In this document: one piece after another, positions 1 through 9,500 of the stretch
Layout: every line of letters starts with the position of its first letter
How positions within the stretch are numbered: the stretch's first letter is position 1
Assembly (NCBI RefSeq): GCF_050947875.1
Contig: NC_134570.1
Location: forward strand, 105,301,622-105,365,621
Length of the DNA stretch: 64,000 nucleotides
Direction of reading: 5' to 3'
Source of the DNA: Dermacentor variabilis
Taxonomy: Eukaryota > Arthropoda > Arachnida > Ixodida > Ixodidae
The notes under the pieces: model-generated
Told to the model about the DNA's origin: nothing
What the model saw: only the letters and a program-made list of their open reading frames with translations
The model's database searches: none
Program-made: the position numbers and the translations under genes

Positions 1-419
1 TCGATGCCGGGCCACCACACGACAGTACGGGCCAAAGCTTTCATTGCACACATTCCCTGGTGCGTCTCGTGCAGGAATTGCAGCATGTCACCACGAGCAG
101 CCTCGGGAATTACGACTCTGTGACCCCAGTAAATGAGACCTTTGTAAACGGTTAGCTCACTTTTTCGTGCGAAGTATGGGTCAAACCGCGGATCGGGTGC
201 TTTGCGCTCCTTTGGCCAACCATGAAGCAGGTAGGTCTTGTCATTTCCAAGTACTCGATCTTTCTCGGTCAACTGTCTCATTGCTTGCGACGAAAGGGGC
301 GTGTCATCCAGCTGCTGCAGCGAGTGCACGTACTCGTGTAGCTCCTCTGGTGTGTCCTCGGTGGTTTCTAGAGGAAGCCGACTGAGTGCGTCTGCATTCA
401 AGTTGTCCGAGCCTGGTTT
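1..419 (-). pseudogene. integrase zinc-binding (H2C2-like) segment, incomplete
   Basis: Translating the minus strand of 1-165 gives a GHRVVIPEAAR... stretch ending in RTVVWWPGI at the window edge, with the His-x-His spacing and WWPG end typical of the Ty3/gypsy integrase N-terminal zinc-binding domain. The 166-419 part links RNase H to integrase and has no recognisable motif. The DDE core would lie outside the window. This supports the reading of 1-2965 as one retroelement. Confidence 0.6.
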
Positions 420-2202
420 TTACTCTATCTTGTACTGGTATGCTCCCAGCAGCAAGGACCAACGCTGAATTCTTGCGGCAGCCATGATGGGCGTGGGACG
501 ATCTTCGCGAAATAGACCCACCAGCGGCTTGTGATCTGTGATCAAGGTGAATGTTCTTCCCAGTAGGTAGTCCCGAAACTTTGATACCCCGAACCCTAGA
601 GCCAATGCTTCATGCTCCAGTTGGGAATAATTGCTTTCCGCTTTGCTAAGTCTTCGAGAACGAAAACATATAGTCTTGTCAACGTTGCCAATGCGATGGG
701 ACAGTACCGCTCCGATTCGGTTGGGTGACTCACCGCACTCCAAGCGCAGCGGCAGTGAGGGATCGAAGAGAGTGAGCAGTTTGGCATTGCATAAAGCGTT
801 TTTTGACTTCTGAAACGCTTCCCCTTGTTGACAGCCCCAATTCCAGCGACGTTCTTTGGTTAGCAAATCGTAGAACGGTGATAGCCGACTGGCCATATTG
901 GGATGGAACTTGCTGTAATACGTGAGGAAACCCAAGTAGGAACGCAGTTCGCTCACGTTCTTGGGTGTTGGCGCTTTCATAATAGCATCCATGTTCTCCA
1001 GAGGTTGCAGCCCTCCAGTACTGATCTTGTGGCCAAGATACGAAACCTCAGACAACCTGAAGGTGCACTTCTCCTTCCTTAGCTTGACGCTGTACTCTCG
1101 AAAGCGCTGGAGCGCCTTGAGGTTCTTTCCGCCGTCATTCCTCTTCTCGGCAACCGAAACGTCGTCCAAGTACGCCTGGACTCCCGGCAAGCCGTTCAGA
1201 ACGCTGTCCATTATTCGCTGAAAGATAGCTGGGGCAGAAGACACACCAAATGGCAGACGATTAAAGCAGAATAATCCCCGATGTGTGTTAATGACCGTCG
1301 GCTTCTTTGACTACTCATCCAGGGGGACCTGGTTGTAGGCGTCTCGAAGGTCCAATGTGCTGTAAACGTCACCCTCGTGCAGTGCAGCAAAAAGGTCATT
1401 GATTACCGGGAGGGGGTACTGCTCCGTCACAGCTGGCATTTACCGTTAGCTTGTAATCGCTACACAATCGAACTGTTCCGTCTTTCTTCATTACCGGAAC
1501 TATCGGCGTCGCCCACTCCGAGTGAGCCACCGGGGACAGGACTCCGGATTTAACAAGTCTGTCCAGGTCGTTAGAAACCTTTTCTCGCATTGCATATGGA
1601 AGTGGCCTGGCTTTGAAGAACTTTGGAACCGCATCCTCCTTCATGCATACATGAGCGGGCGGAACCTTGAACAGACCCAGTTCAGGTGCAGAAACGTCCT
1701 CGTACTCACACAGGATCGCTTGCAAGTTTAGCCCTTGCTCCTTAATGCTGCACACGCTCAAAACCGCAGCCCCTTCGTTGTTCAGCGCCTGGATGAGATC
1801 ACGGCCACACAGGCTCGGTCCGGAGACGCGAACAATGATCAGTAACGCCGTAAATGTCGCGCCGCAGTATGAAACTGGGAGCGTTAGCTTACCGGCTATA
1901 GGCAACGGACCCAAGTAGTATGACTTCACGCTGGATTTTTCAAGGCAGGGGCAGCTTGTGCGATGTTGGCAGTAGACGTCCCAGGACACCACGCACACGG
2001 GTGAGCCGGTGTCAATTTCCATCACCATGTAGGCTCCGCCCCCGCAAAAATTGCGTCGTACCGGGCTGACGATTCCGTTTTCTACAGTTGGTTGCGGCTT
2101 TAATGTATATAACTGTGCGAAGAGTTCGGCTTCGGCGTTTTCCATTGAGCCGCTGCTCAGCGCCAAGCTCTGGTGCGGTCGCTTTCTTTTAGATCGACAC
2201 AC
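420..2202 (-). pseudogene. pol fragment: protease, reverse transcriptase, RNase H (broken)
   Basis: The frame at 2202-1396 starts just after the zinc knuckle and contains an aspartic protease motif (IDTGSP, about 2013-1996). It runs into the N-terminal fingers of a reverse transcriptase (SEWATPIVPVMKKDGTVRLC, CSDYK). A frameshift near 1430 moves the palm region to the frame that continues into 1244-420, and a TAG at 1311-1313 (minus) interrupts it just after the first catalytic strand. The frame at 1244-420 has the catalytic YLDD box at about 1165, the thumb/connection (YLGH, RSYLGFLTYY) and an RNase H-like segment (SQLEHEALALGF, ITDHKPL). At least one frameshift and one stop show this copy is dead. 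Confidence 0.85.
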
Positions 2203-2207
2203 GGCAG

Positions 2208-2902
2208 CTAGGTGCCCCTTTTTCCTACAGTTGAAACATTTGGCGTGTTTAAAGGCACAAGTCGCCTTACCGTGCTAGCGGCTTCCACACCGATGACAGC
2301 ATTTAGACGATCCCCTCGCCTGACTGCAGTTTTTCCTGCCTGTCGCTGCCGTCGATCGCCTGCTAGTCTGTAAATCTCGGGCTCTTCTTTCGGTTCCGCC
2401 TGCTTCATACGCTCAACACCCTGTCGTGCAGCCTCTGCTGCAAGCACGACGTTTTCTGCCTCCTGGAATGCCAGTTTCGGGTGAGAAAGCTGTGCCTTCT
2501 GCACGTCACTGCTACGAATTCCGCACACGATCCTGTCTCCCAGCAGGCGGTTCAACATGGTCTCGAAGTTGCATTTATCAGCCAGGGGTCGGAGCTCCAC
2601 GTTAAACTGTTGAGCTGATTCCTCTTCCCTTTGAATGCGGGCAAAGAACTTGAAGCTTGTTTCTCATTTGGCGGGGGTGCGTAAAATTCTTCGAGAATGG
2701 TAACCGCTTCCGCGTAGGTTAACTCGCTCACCTTCCGCGGAGCACAATGCCCAGTCAGTACGTCGATAGGCTTCGAGCCCAGTGCAGGGATGGGAAGCGC
2801 CCTTTTCTTAGCGTGGTCGACGATGGTCGTTACCCTCGAAGTACGACTCGACTCTGGTGTAGTACGACGACCACTTGTCCTTGGCGTCGTCGAACTGTGC
2901 AA
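2208..2902 (-). pseudogene. gag-like ORF of the left Ty3/gypsy element, frameshifted
   Basis: Two overlapping minus-strand reading frames (2902-2552 and 2600-2208) together read as a retroviral-type gag nucleocapsid precursor, which packages the element RNA. The visible fragment includes a stretch on VLTGHCAPRKVSELTYAEAV followed by an acidic/basic C-terminal half. The frame changes near 2620 and again near 2840, so no intact gag remains. A CCHC zinc knuckle (pattern CX2CX4HX4C) lies at about 2198-2238, at the gag/pol junction and in the frame of the following pol segment. It identifies the nucleocapsid part. It lies directly upstream of the protease in the same orientation, as expected for gag-pol. 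Confidence 0.7.
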
Positions 2903-2964
2903 CTTGGTACGCCATGGCAGGAGTGTTCTCCGTCATCAAGGTGCTGGTTCGTTGCTCGTCGCCA

Positions 2965-3055
2965 CTGTTATAACTCAACTGTTATGACTGCTACCGGGCG
3001 GGAACGGCATCCGGCCGGACGGCCAGGAGCAGTCATGACAGTTGAGTTATAACAG
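2965..3055. repeat. 28-bp inverted repeat around a GC-rich core (possible terminal repeat or MITE)
   Basis: The arms at 2965-2992 and 3028-3055 are reverse complements over 28 bp with a single mismatch; the 35-bp spacer is very GC-rich. Read on the minus strand, the block from 3054 to 2966 begins TGTTATAAC and ends GTTATAACA, that is TG...CA ends, and is followed at once by a TGGCGACGAG stretch leading to gag. It could be an unusually short palindromic LTR of the neighbouring Ty3/gypsy element, or a small foldback element inserted at that point. The sequence alone does not decide. Confidence 0.6.
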
Positions 3056-3314
3056 AAGAACTTGCTAGGCGGCTTGCAATAGTACGGGTGTATCAGGCAA
3101 GAGGCCGTAGCTTAGAAACTCCTCACCAGCGTGAAGCCCGTTTGGAAGCCCAGCACATGCAGTGTCGTGCGCGAAGCCCGGAAGCGAAGTGCCGAACAGG
3201 ACGTATCGATTGCGATAGCAAATTTGTAGACAGGTACACAAAGTAAGGATACTAGTTGTATCGGCTGTATAAACTGCCAAACATTCGCTTACTAACTACA
3301 TTTACAAACACGGT

Positions 3315-3556
3315 AACCCGCCATGGTTGCTATGTAGCTATCGTGTTGGGCTGCTGAGCACGAGGTAGCAGGATCAAATCCCGGCCACGGCGGCAGCATT
3401 TCGATGGGGGCAAAATGCGAAAACACCCGTGTACTTAGATTAAAGAAAAACCCACGTTAAAAAACCCCAGGTGCTCGAAATTTCCGAAGTCCCCCACTAC
3501 GGAATAGCTCATGATCAGATCCTGGTTATGGCGCGTAAAATCGCATAATCTTAAAG
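3315..3556 (+). mobile_element. tRNA-derived SINE copy
   Basis: The 5' half resembles a tRNA with A-box-like and B-box (GATCAAATCCC) internal promoter sequences. It is followed by the family-specific body (AAAACACCCGTGTACTTAGAT ... CCCCAGGTG ... GGCGCGTAAAA). The same layout recurs at 6692, 16520 (minus), 19608, 44016 and 62821. An 8-bp direct repeat AACACGGT flanks it at 3307-3314 and 3557-3564, fitting target-primed insertion. This copy is diverged. Confidence 0.9.
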
Positions 3557-3589
3557 AACACGGTGTCAGCACGCACAGGTAAACGAACA

Positions 3590-4035
3590 CATCACACTCG
3601 ACGACAGCGGAAAATTGCTGTCAAGACGTTGCCATGATGAAGCGCGGCAGCAGCAGCGAACGAGGTAACATGTCTGCTGTCTATCGCTTCAACAAAAACT
3701 CAGCAGCGAGAACACTGCCCCCATGCAGCTACGAGCCGTAGGCGCCGTCGCTACGCTTACACTCTGCAGATTGCTTTCAGCATACTGCCCGCAGCCGCGA
3801 AATACGCACTTTCTGGCGGAGTACAACGCCGCCCTCCCCCTCCTACCCTCCGGAACCACGCACGCGACGAAAAACAGAGCTGCCCCCCCTCCTCCCCCGC
3901 TTTCCTCTTTTGCGCACGCATCGCACGCTTTCACTCGCACATACAGCACACGGCGTGCGAGGACGATGTTATCGCCCTTGTACTTTATACAGAACATCGA
4001 GGCGACGACGATGGCAGAAATGCGCTTGTAGTGAA
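3590..4035 (+). repeat. GC-rich dispersed repeat, copy 1
   Basis: The block ending near 4030 (pyrimidine-rich stretch, then GCACACGGCGTGCGAGGACG and ATGTTATCGCCCTTGTACTT) closely matches 58970-59150 in the same orientation, and more weakly 43560-43760. No transposon protein or clear ends were found. The short open frames inside are shared only because the DNA is shared. Confidence 0.6.
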
Positions 4036-4087
4036 CGCGTAACCCGCGTTTACTGAATGAAACGTCGCCTCAGTTTTTTTTTTTATT

Positions 4088-4178
4088 TCGCCCCCGACGA
4101 AGAGCGGCTAAGCGGTCGGGATCCAACCCGCGACCTCGGGTAATGCCACAGCCGCAAGACTACCGCCGCGGGCACAGA
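4088..4178 (-). mobile_element. tRNA-like SINE head, fragment
   Basis: The minus strand reads as a tRNA-like sequence with a clear B-box (GGTTGGATCCCGACC) next to a CGAAAT junction and an A-rich run (the plus-strand T-run at 4074-4084). It resembles a SINE head, but the head differs from the main family seen elsewhere here, so it may be a second tRNA-derived family. Confidence 0.45.
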
Positions 4179-5525
4179 AGTGTTGATTCAACGTGTGACT
4201 GCTTCCTTAGTGCACCTAGACCCTACAGTGCACACTAGTGCGGTCCTGCTTCTGCACGCGCTGCGCTAATTGTCTGCTTTACGAATTTTCATGGTGTTGA
4301 TTTTTCAGAAGTTACAGGAACGTACCGTAGCGTCCCTTCAACTTAAATTTATCCCGACAGCGCGCAACCGCTGTCGTGTCCTCACGTCTCCTTTTCCCTA
4401 TTGCCCCCCCTTCTTCTTTGTATGAGAACTGCTAGCGAAGAGGGGCAAGGTTTTTATTCACTCGTTTCTCGATTTTGTCGTTTCTACCGATTCTCTGCCT
4501 CCTTTCTACCATCCTACCTAGATTTTCTCTAGACTTGCACGTTAGTAGAAAGGTAAGCACTGCCATTTCTGCAATGCTTTTGCGAGGGTTCGCGGATAAT
4601 TACAGCTGTCAAGAGGTTAATGTAGCGACGCCCAGTGAACCCCATAAGGAATTGTACACATTCGAAGCGATGCAAACGTACAAACGAGTTTCTAGCGTCG
4701 CCTTTCCTCTGTGCCACGCTCCTGCCATTTATATACATGCTCTGAATCTCCCCCCGACGTGATGTGCCAGACAGCAATAGCAGCAGCTTAAGTGTAAAAG
4801 CCGAAGGACGGGGCAAAGGAAGGTTCGCTTTAAAACGTGAGTGCTACCTTTGGAGAAGGATGTTTTGTAACACTACACTGAACAGTTCAATAAGCCAGAC
4901 AACTTCAAGGCACAGCTTTTCTCACTTTGCCAACAATTCCGACACGTCTGTTCGAGTTCAGCTTAGAGTATATTAGGAATGAAACAAAAGCACTTTCTTA
5001 GTATCATCTTTTCATCCATTCCCAGTTCGTTTGGTCGACAAAGGTAGAGAATACGAAAAAAAAATGCGGCTCTGAGTCGAAGTCTCGGTGCATACAGGAA
5101 AACAACAGGTCATCACGAGTCGATTACGAGCCCTTGACACCCCTCATAGTAAATGCTGTATCTTTGTCCGTAAACATACTGTATTAGGCACCTCAAATTG
5201 AGCGCACCAACTGAATTGGGAATTATTTCGTTCGTCCTCACATTATAAATGCCTTCGCTCGTCATTGAGCTTATAAGCATTAGATAAATAGGCATAGAAA
5301 AAAATTCTGGAAAGAGACACTAACCTTCCGTCTTGCAGCAAAAGGGGGATCTTCTTCTTCTGAGCCTCTCGCGCTGCTCTCACGTGAACGTACAGATGAT
5401 GTGCAGTGGTTTGGTCAGATACCTCGTGATGATGATATGATCTTTGTTCGAGTGCCATCTTGGAGCCATCTTTGTTGGAGTGCCACTCGCTACCAGTGTG
5501 TAAACCTTTTTCACATCATGACGTC

Positions 5526-5528
<3 letters not shown>
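4179..5528. other. no gene or repeat recognised
   Basis: Nothing here shows a convincing coding frame, splice pattern or match to the other repeats in the window. It lies upstream of the M13 gene, so it may hold its promoter and 5' untranslated exon, but no promoter element stands out. Confidence 0.3.

Positions 5529-5608
<80 letters not shown>
5529..5608. repeat. (AT)n dinucleotide microsatellite, 80 bp
   Basis: Forty uninterrupted AT units. It sits about 205 bp upstream of the start codon of the M13 gene, in the likely 5' untranslated or promoter region. Confidence 0.98.
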
Positions 5609-5610
<2 letters not shown>

Positions 5611-5812
5611 TATGTTTGCTATGTCGCTCCTACATTTACCCTTTGTTCCTTTTAATTCAAGCACCCACTTCTCGGCCAACCCTACGTTGTGGGTAGGAGC
5701 AACTGTTTGCGCCTATTGTCATCATCAAGAAGCAACAACCGCGAGCACCCGTGCGGACGCCATTTTTCCACTGTCTACTTCGGAGCGTGGAAATATCTCC
5801 GTGTTTGGGAAA

Positions 5813-6507
5813 ATGGGGCCTCAGCCTCCTCCACGAAGTCCATCAAATGCTGCGGCGGCCACTCGAGCCGCTGCGGCGGCCACTGCTCAGGCATCCGGCA
5901 GCCCCGCTGCAAGGATATCGCGCAGTACAACCGCACCGAGCAGTCCTGGAACTACGACGCCCGGCAGAACGTCTCCGGCTGCTGTCGGAGGCCCCGAGAG
6001 AATGACACCCAGAACAGCAACCGCACAGAGGTTACACGGAGCAGGTACGCCCAGCAGAGGAGTAGCGAGGACTGCCGGCAGTCCCGGAACTAGAACTCCC
6101 GTTAGGCTGGCTACCCCAACGGACAACCCCAGAGTAAGGACACCCAGCCAACGAGCTACACCGAATATTCCCGGCTCCAGAACGCCATCCGCCGCAGCGG
6201 GCAGTCCCGGAACCAGAACACCAGCATCTGCAGCTCAAAGTTCCAGAGCCACAACCACAGCTTCTGCAACGGGCAGTCCAGGGACTAGAAGTCCTAACCG
6301 AGCGGCGTTGAAGGTCAGCCCAGGAGCGCGGACACCAAGCAGAGCGGACGTTCCAGTCAAGACCAAAACTAAGACACCCTCCCGAACACCTGTGTCGGAT
6401 AGCCCCGGTCAGCTCGTTAGCAAAGCAGTGAAGCCTCCTGGGACTGCGGGACGACCTGCAAGCTCCAACAGAGATGCAGCCATCGCGGCTATCGTGTTAG
6501 CGTCCGG
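5813..6507 (+). CDS. M13 gene exon 1: start and SPGTRTP-repeat tail
   Basis: Encodes residues 1-231 and two bases of the next codon. It is rich in Ser, Thr, Pro, Ala and Arg, with recurring SPGTRTP/SPGTRSP/TPSR units: a basic, proline-directed-kinase-like composition expected to be disordered. The frame closes at a TGA two bases past the GG|GTGAGC donor, which is why I take it as an exon rather than a stand-alone gene. The open frame extends upstream to 5612, but it crosses sequence just after the microsatellite and lacks coding character. Confidence 0.8.
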
Positions 6508-9500
6508 GTGAGCTTAAGACCGACTTCAAAGCAACAAGTGAAAAACAAATAATCCATGTTTAATCCGTTACTCTAATTCCAGTGAAGAAAACGTCAAGCT
6601 ATCAGGGAGCCTGTTACGGCAGCTACCTGTGTCGCAGAAAGCTTAATCTACAGAATTATCTTTGAGCCGAGATATTTCATTCGGGAGAGTTAATGGCTAT
6701 GGTGTCAGGCTGCTGAGCACGAGGTCGCGGGATCGAATCCTGGCCACGGCGGCCGCATATCGATGGGGGCGAAATGCGAAAACACCCGTCTACTTAGATT
6801 TAGGTGCACGTTAAAGAACCCCAGGTGGTCGAAATTTCCGGAGTCCTCCACTTCGGCGTGCCTCATAATCAGAAAGTGGTTTTGGCACGTAAAACCCAAT
6901 AATTACATTATCGAAAGAGTTAAGCACACTTTCGTTAACATAGGCAAAAGGGAGAGGGATATTATTGAGACGAAGGTGACCTGGTCGATAATCGATTATA
7001 TGATGCAATGTCTGTATAAAAAAGGGTTTCACAGGCCTCAATAAATATCGTTTTTAAAGGAAGAATGCTGACGTAATGGTCATGTTTCGGCACGTAAGCT
7101 GCTTTCTTAAAGAGCAGTCTGTAAAGTAACGGCACAACATCACCGCGACATGAAAAACTAAAAGTCCATGTTATGACTTGCGTAAAGCATGGATCGAAAT
7201 CGCAATAGAAGGGTATGCGAGCTTTACGGCACTGTCATGCACGGCCGAAGCGCTCCAAAAACGCAAGAAGTGTTGTCGATCGTAGGGTAGAATGTGAAGA
7301 CTAGTTGTGTAGCATTTGTTACACGCAAATTCTGAGAGGGGCGGAGTAGACTATGACAAAGGTTCTTGCTAACCGGCCAGCCTTATAGAAAGGCCGTCAA
7401 GGGACTTCGCTGTCATGGATTGTCGTTGTTGGGATAAATAATGTGGGTCACTCCCTGAACCAGGTTACTTACAAAAGTGGTGACACGGCCGTGGCTCTTA
7501 ACCCTGTGATTCCCAACATGTTATGATGTATGCTACGCTCAATTTGGTAGCTCGTCCTGACTTAAGCACGGAATATTCAGCGAATCGGTTTAGTAGCGTT
7601 TTCGATATGCGAGTCTCCAGACGTGGATAGTTTCAGCAAACTAAATACTAAGCGCAATAGGTTTTACTTAAATAAGATTTCGTTGTTTCCTTTGTAGAAA
7701 TGTACTCTCCGTGGCCTGAAATAAAGATGAACAAGTAGTTCCGACTTTTCATAATGTGGAATTGTGTTTGGGCATTACAAGGTTAACACGCAACTTTCTG
7801 ATAACACCGTGGTATGGAAGGCCAAGCTCAATTTGATGTTTAGGTTTTCAAATGCATGTAGAATACCATACTGCCATGTGTATATAGCCGAGTCGTGTCG
7901 TGTCTATAAGACTTCAACCAGCACGATGACTCGAAAAGAACTTTCGAAATATTCGCGTTCGCTTGTATTCAGGGCCACCACGTCATTCATACCTGACGGT
8001 AGTTCACCTCCGAAAGCCAGCTCGCCGCCCTTGAGGTTCCAGGAATCCAAAGCATCGAATGTGAGATGGATGCCTCCACAGGCGTCGGCCACGAGCACCA
8101 ACGCCACCGAGACCGCGGCCGCAGTCGAAGCCACCGAAGGAAGGGACACGGCTAGCACCACATTGGGTGCGACCACGGGTGCGACCACGGGTGCGACCAC
8201 GGAGGCGACCACAGGTGCGAGCACGGGCGCGACCACCGCGGCCATGACGCACGAACCCGCGACGTTGGCCGACACCAGAGCCAGGATGCCGCGCTCATCG
8301 TCACCTCGTAAGGCGATAACACCTATTCACCCTTTCAGAGGTTGTTCCAACAGCGAAACTTTCTAATCGAATCCAATACGAATATACGAGAAAAATTACC
8401 TCCAAATATTGAATATACTATATCGACGAGTTTTTTTTATTTATTTAGGAACAAAGTGAGCCATAAACTTTTTATGGACTCTGTCTGGTCAATCAGTTCG
8501 GCGGTTTTTCTCTAAGGACGAAGCATTTACAGCAATAGCAAGGTTTAGCACTGTGCTCGAATTTTTCAGACGGTGTTCCAACCGTACACCCATTCGACAT
8601 GTTGGCGCGTCGCAGCAGGCAAGGCGAGTGCTGCCGGGCCGAATTAAGGAGTAGCGGCCCGGCAGGTGCCAAGCGTCTGAACGAAGACGTGATGAGGAGC
8701 TTCGCCAATGGCGCTGCAGAAGTCGCACCTCAATTAGGCAGAAGATGAGCGGGCAACTAAAGCAGTTAGTGAGAGCACAGTAAAATTTTAGATAACGTTA
8801 GCTTGGCGTTTCGTGTCCGCTCCGCTCAGACAAGTGCACACACACAGCAGTTCAGCAGGAACACTAGTGTCCGCGTGCACACAACCATCATGCCAGTAGC
8901 GGGCAGCAGACGCTGTGCACAGAGAAGGGAAAGCAGACGCTGTCCTGTCGTCTGTCCTGGACGCCCGTGGCGAACGCACCACTAGCGTCTGTGTAATTCA
9001 AATAAAGTAGGGCGGCAGCTACAATGAATTGGAATCTGTATACGGCGAAGCATGTATATAGATTCGTGCAGTGCGTGTATACACGCACACACAAACACAC
9101 ACACGCACACACAAATTATTGACCCTTTTCACGGTGATCTCGTGGGCGCTGCCATGTTTCATCACGTGGTGACGCGCCTATTGCTTGCCTCAGCTCCCTC
9201 CGTTGCCTCTGTGTTTACAATGGATGTACATGACGCCGGTGCGACTCTGCAAACTTATATCGTCGACTGTGTCACATCTCAAAAGAGCGCTGAGCGTTTC
9301 TTGGATGCTTCACACGAAACATCCCCTTCATCAGCACCCGCCCAGGCGACGTAAGGGCCCGACATATACTGTGACACGCAAAGGAGCTCATTTAGAGGTG
9401 ACAGAAACCACCGCCCTCACTGGAAGCGGCAATTACCGCGAAGACCAATCTACATGAACCTGACTCTTACAAGCGGACCGTCACGGAGAGCCCACTAATA

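Larger units (their letters stand above)
1..2965 (-). mobile_element. Ty3/gypsy-type LTR retrotransposon remnant, cut by the left window edge
   Basis: Reading the minus strand from about 2902 down to 1 gives, in order, gag, a CCHC knuckle, an aspartic protease, reverse transcriptase, RNase H and the start of an integrase zinc-binding region. That is the Ty3/gypsy domain order. The element is broken by frameshifts and an in-frame stop, so it is a decayed copy. On the minus strand the sequence just upstream of gag (2940-2965) reads TGGCGACGAG, a primer-binding-site-like stretch common in this class, right after a possible terminal-repeat end at 2966. The integrase core and 3' LTR would lie left of the window. 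The family assignment is inferred from domain order and motifs. Confidence 0.85.

Noticed and set aside
3639..4031. Small protein in the GC-rich repeat (frames on both strands resemble those at 59038-59191)
   Set aside because: The similarity is explained by shared repeat DNA; the frames are of different length and lack motifs.
5380..5696. Frames of repeated Tyr-Ile over the AT tract
   Set aside because: Pure translation of the (AT)n microsatellite; the same applies at 22832-23255.
5612..5812. N-terminal extension of the exon 1 frame to an upstream ATG at 5612
   Set aside because: It begins right at the microsatellite edge, lacks the composition of the tail, and the ATG at 5813 has a much better start context.
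7904..8275. Antisense frames over exon 2 (Val/Ala-rich or Arg/Gly-rich)
   Set aside because: They mirror the tandem repeat of the sense exon.
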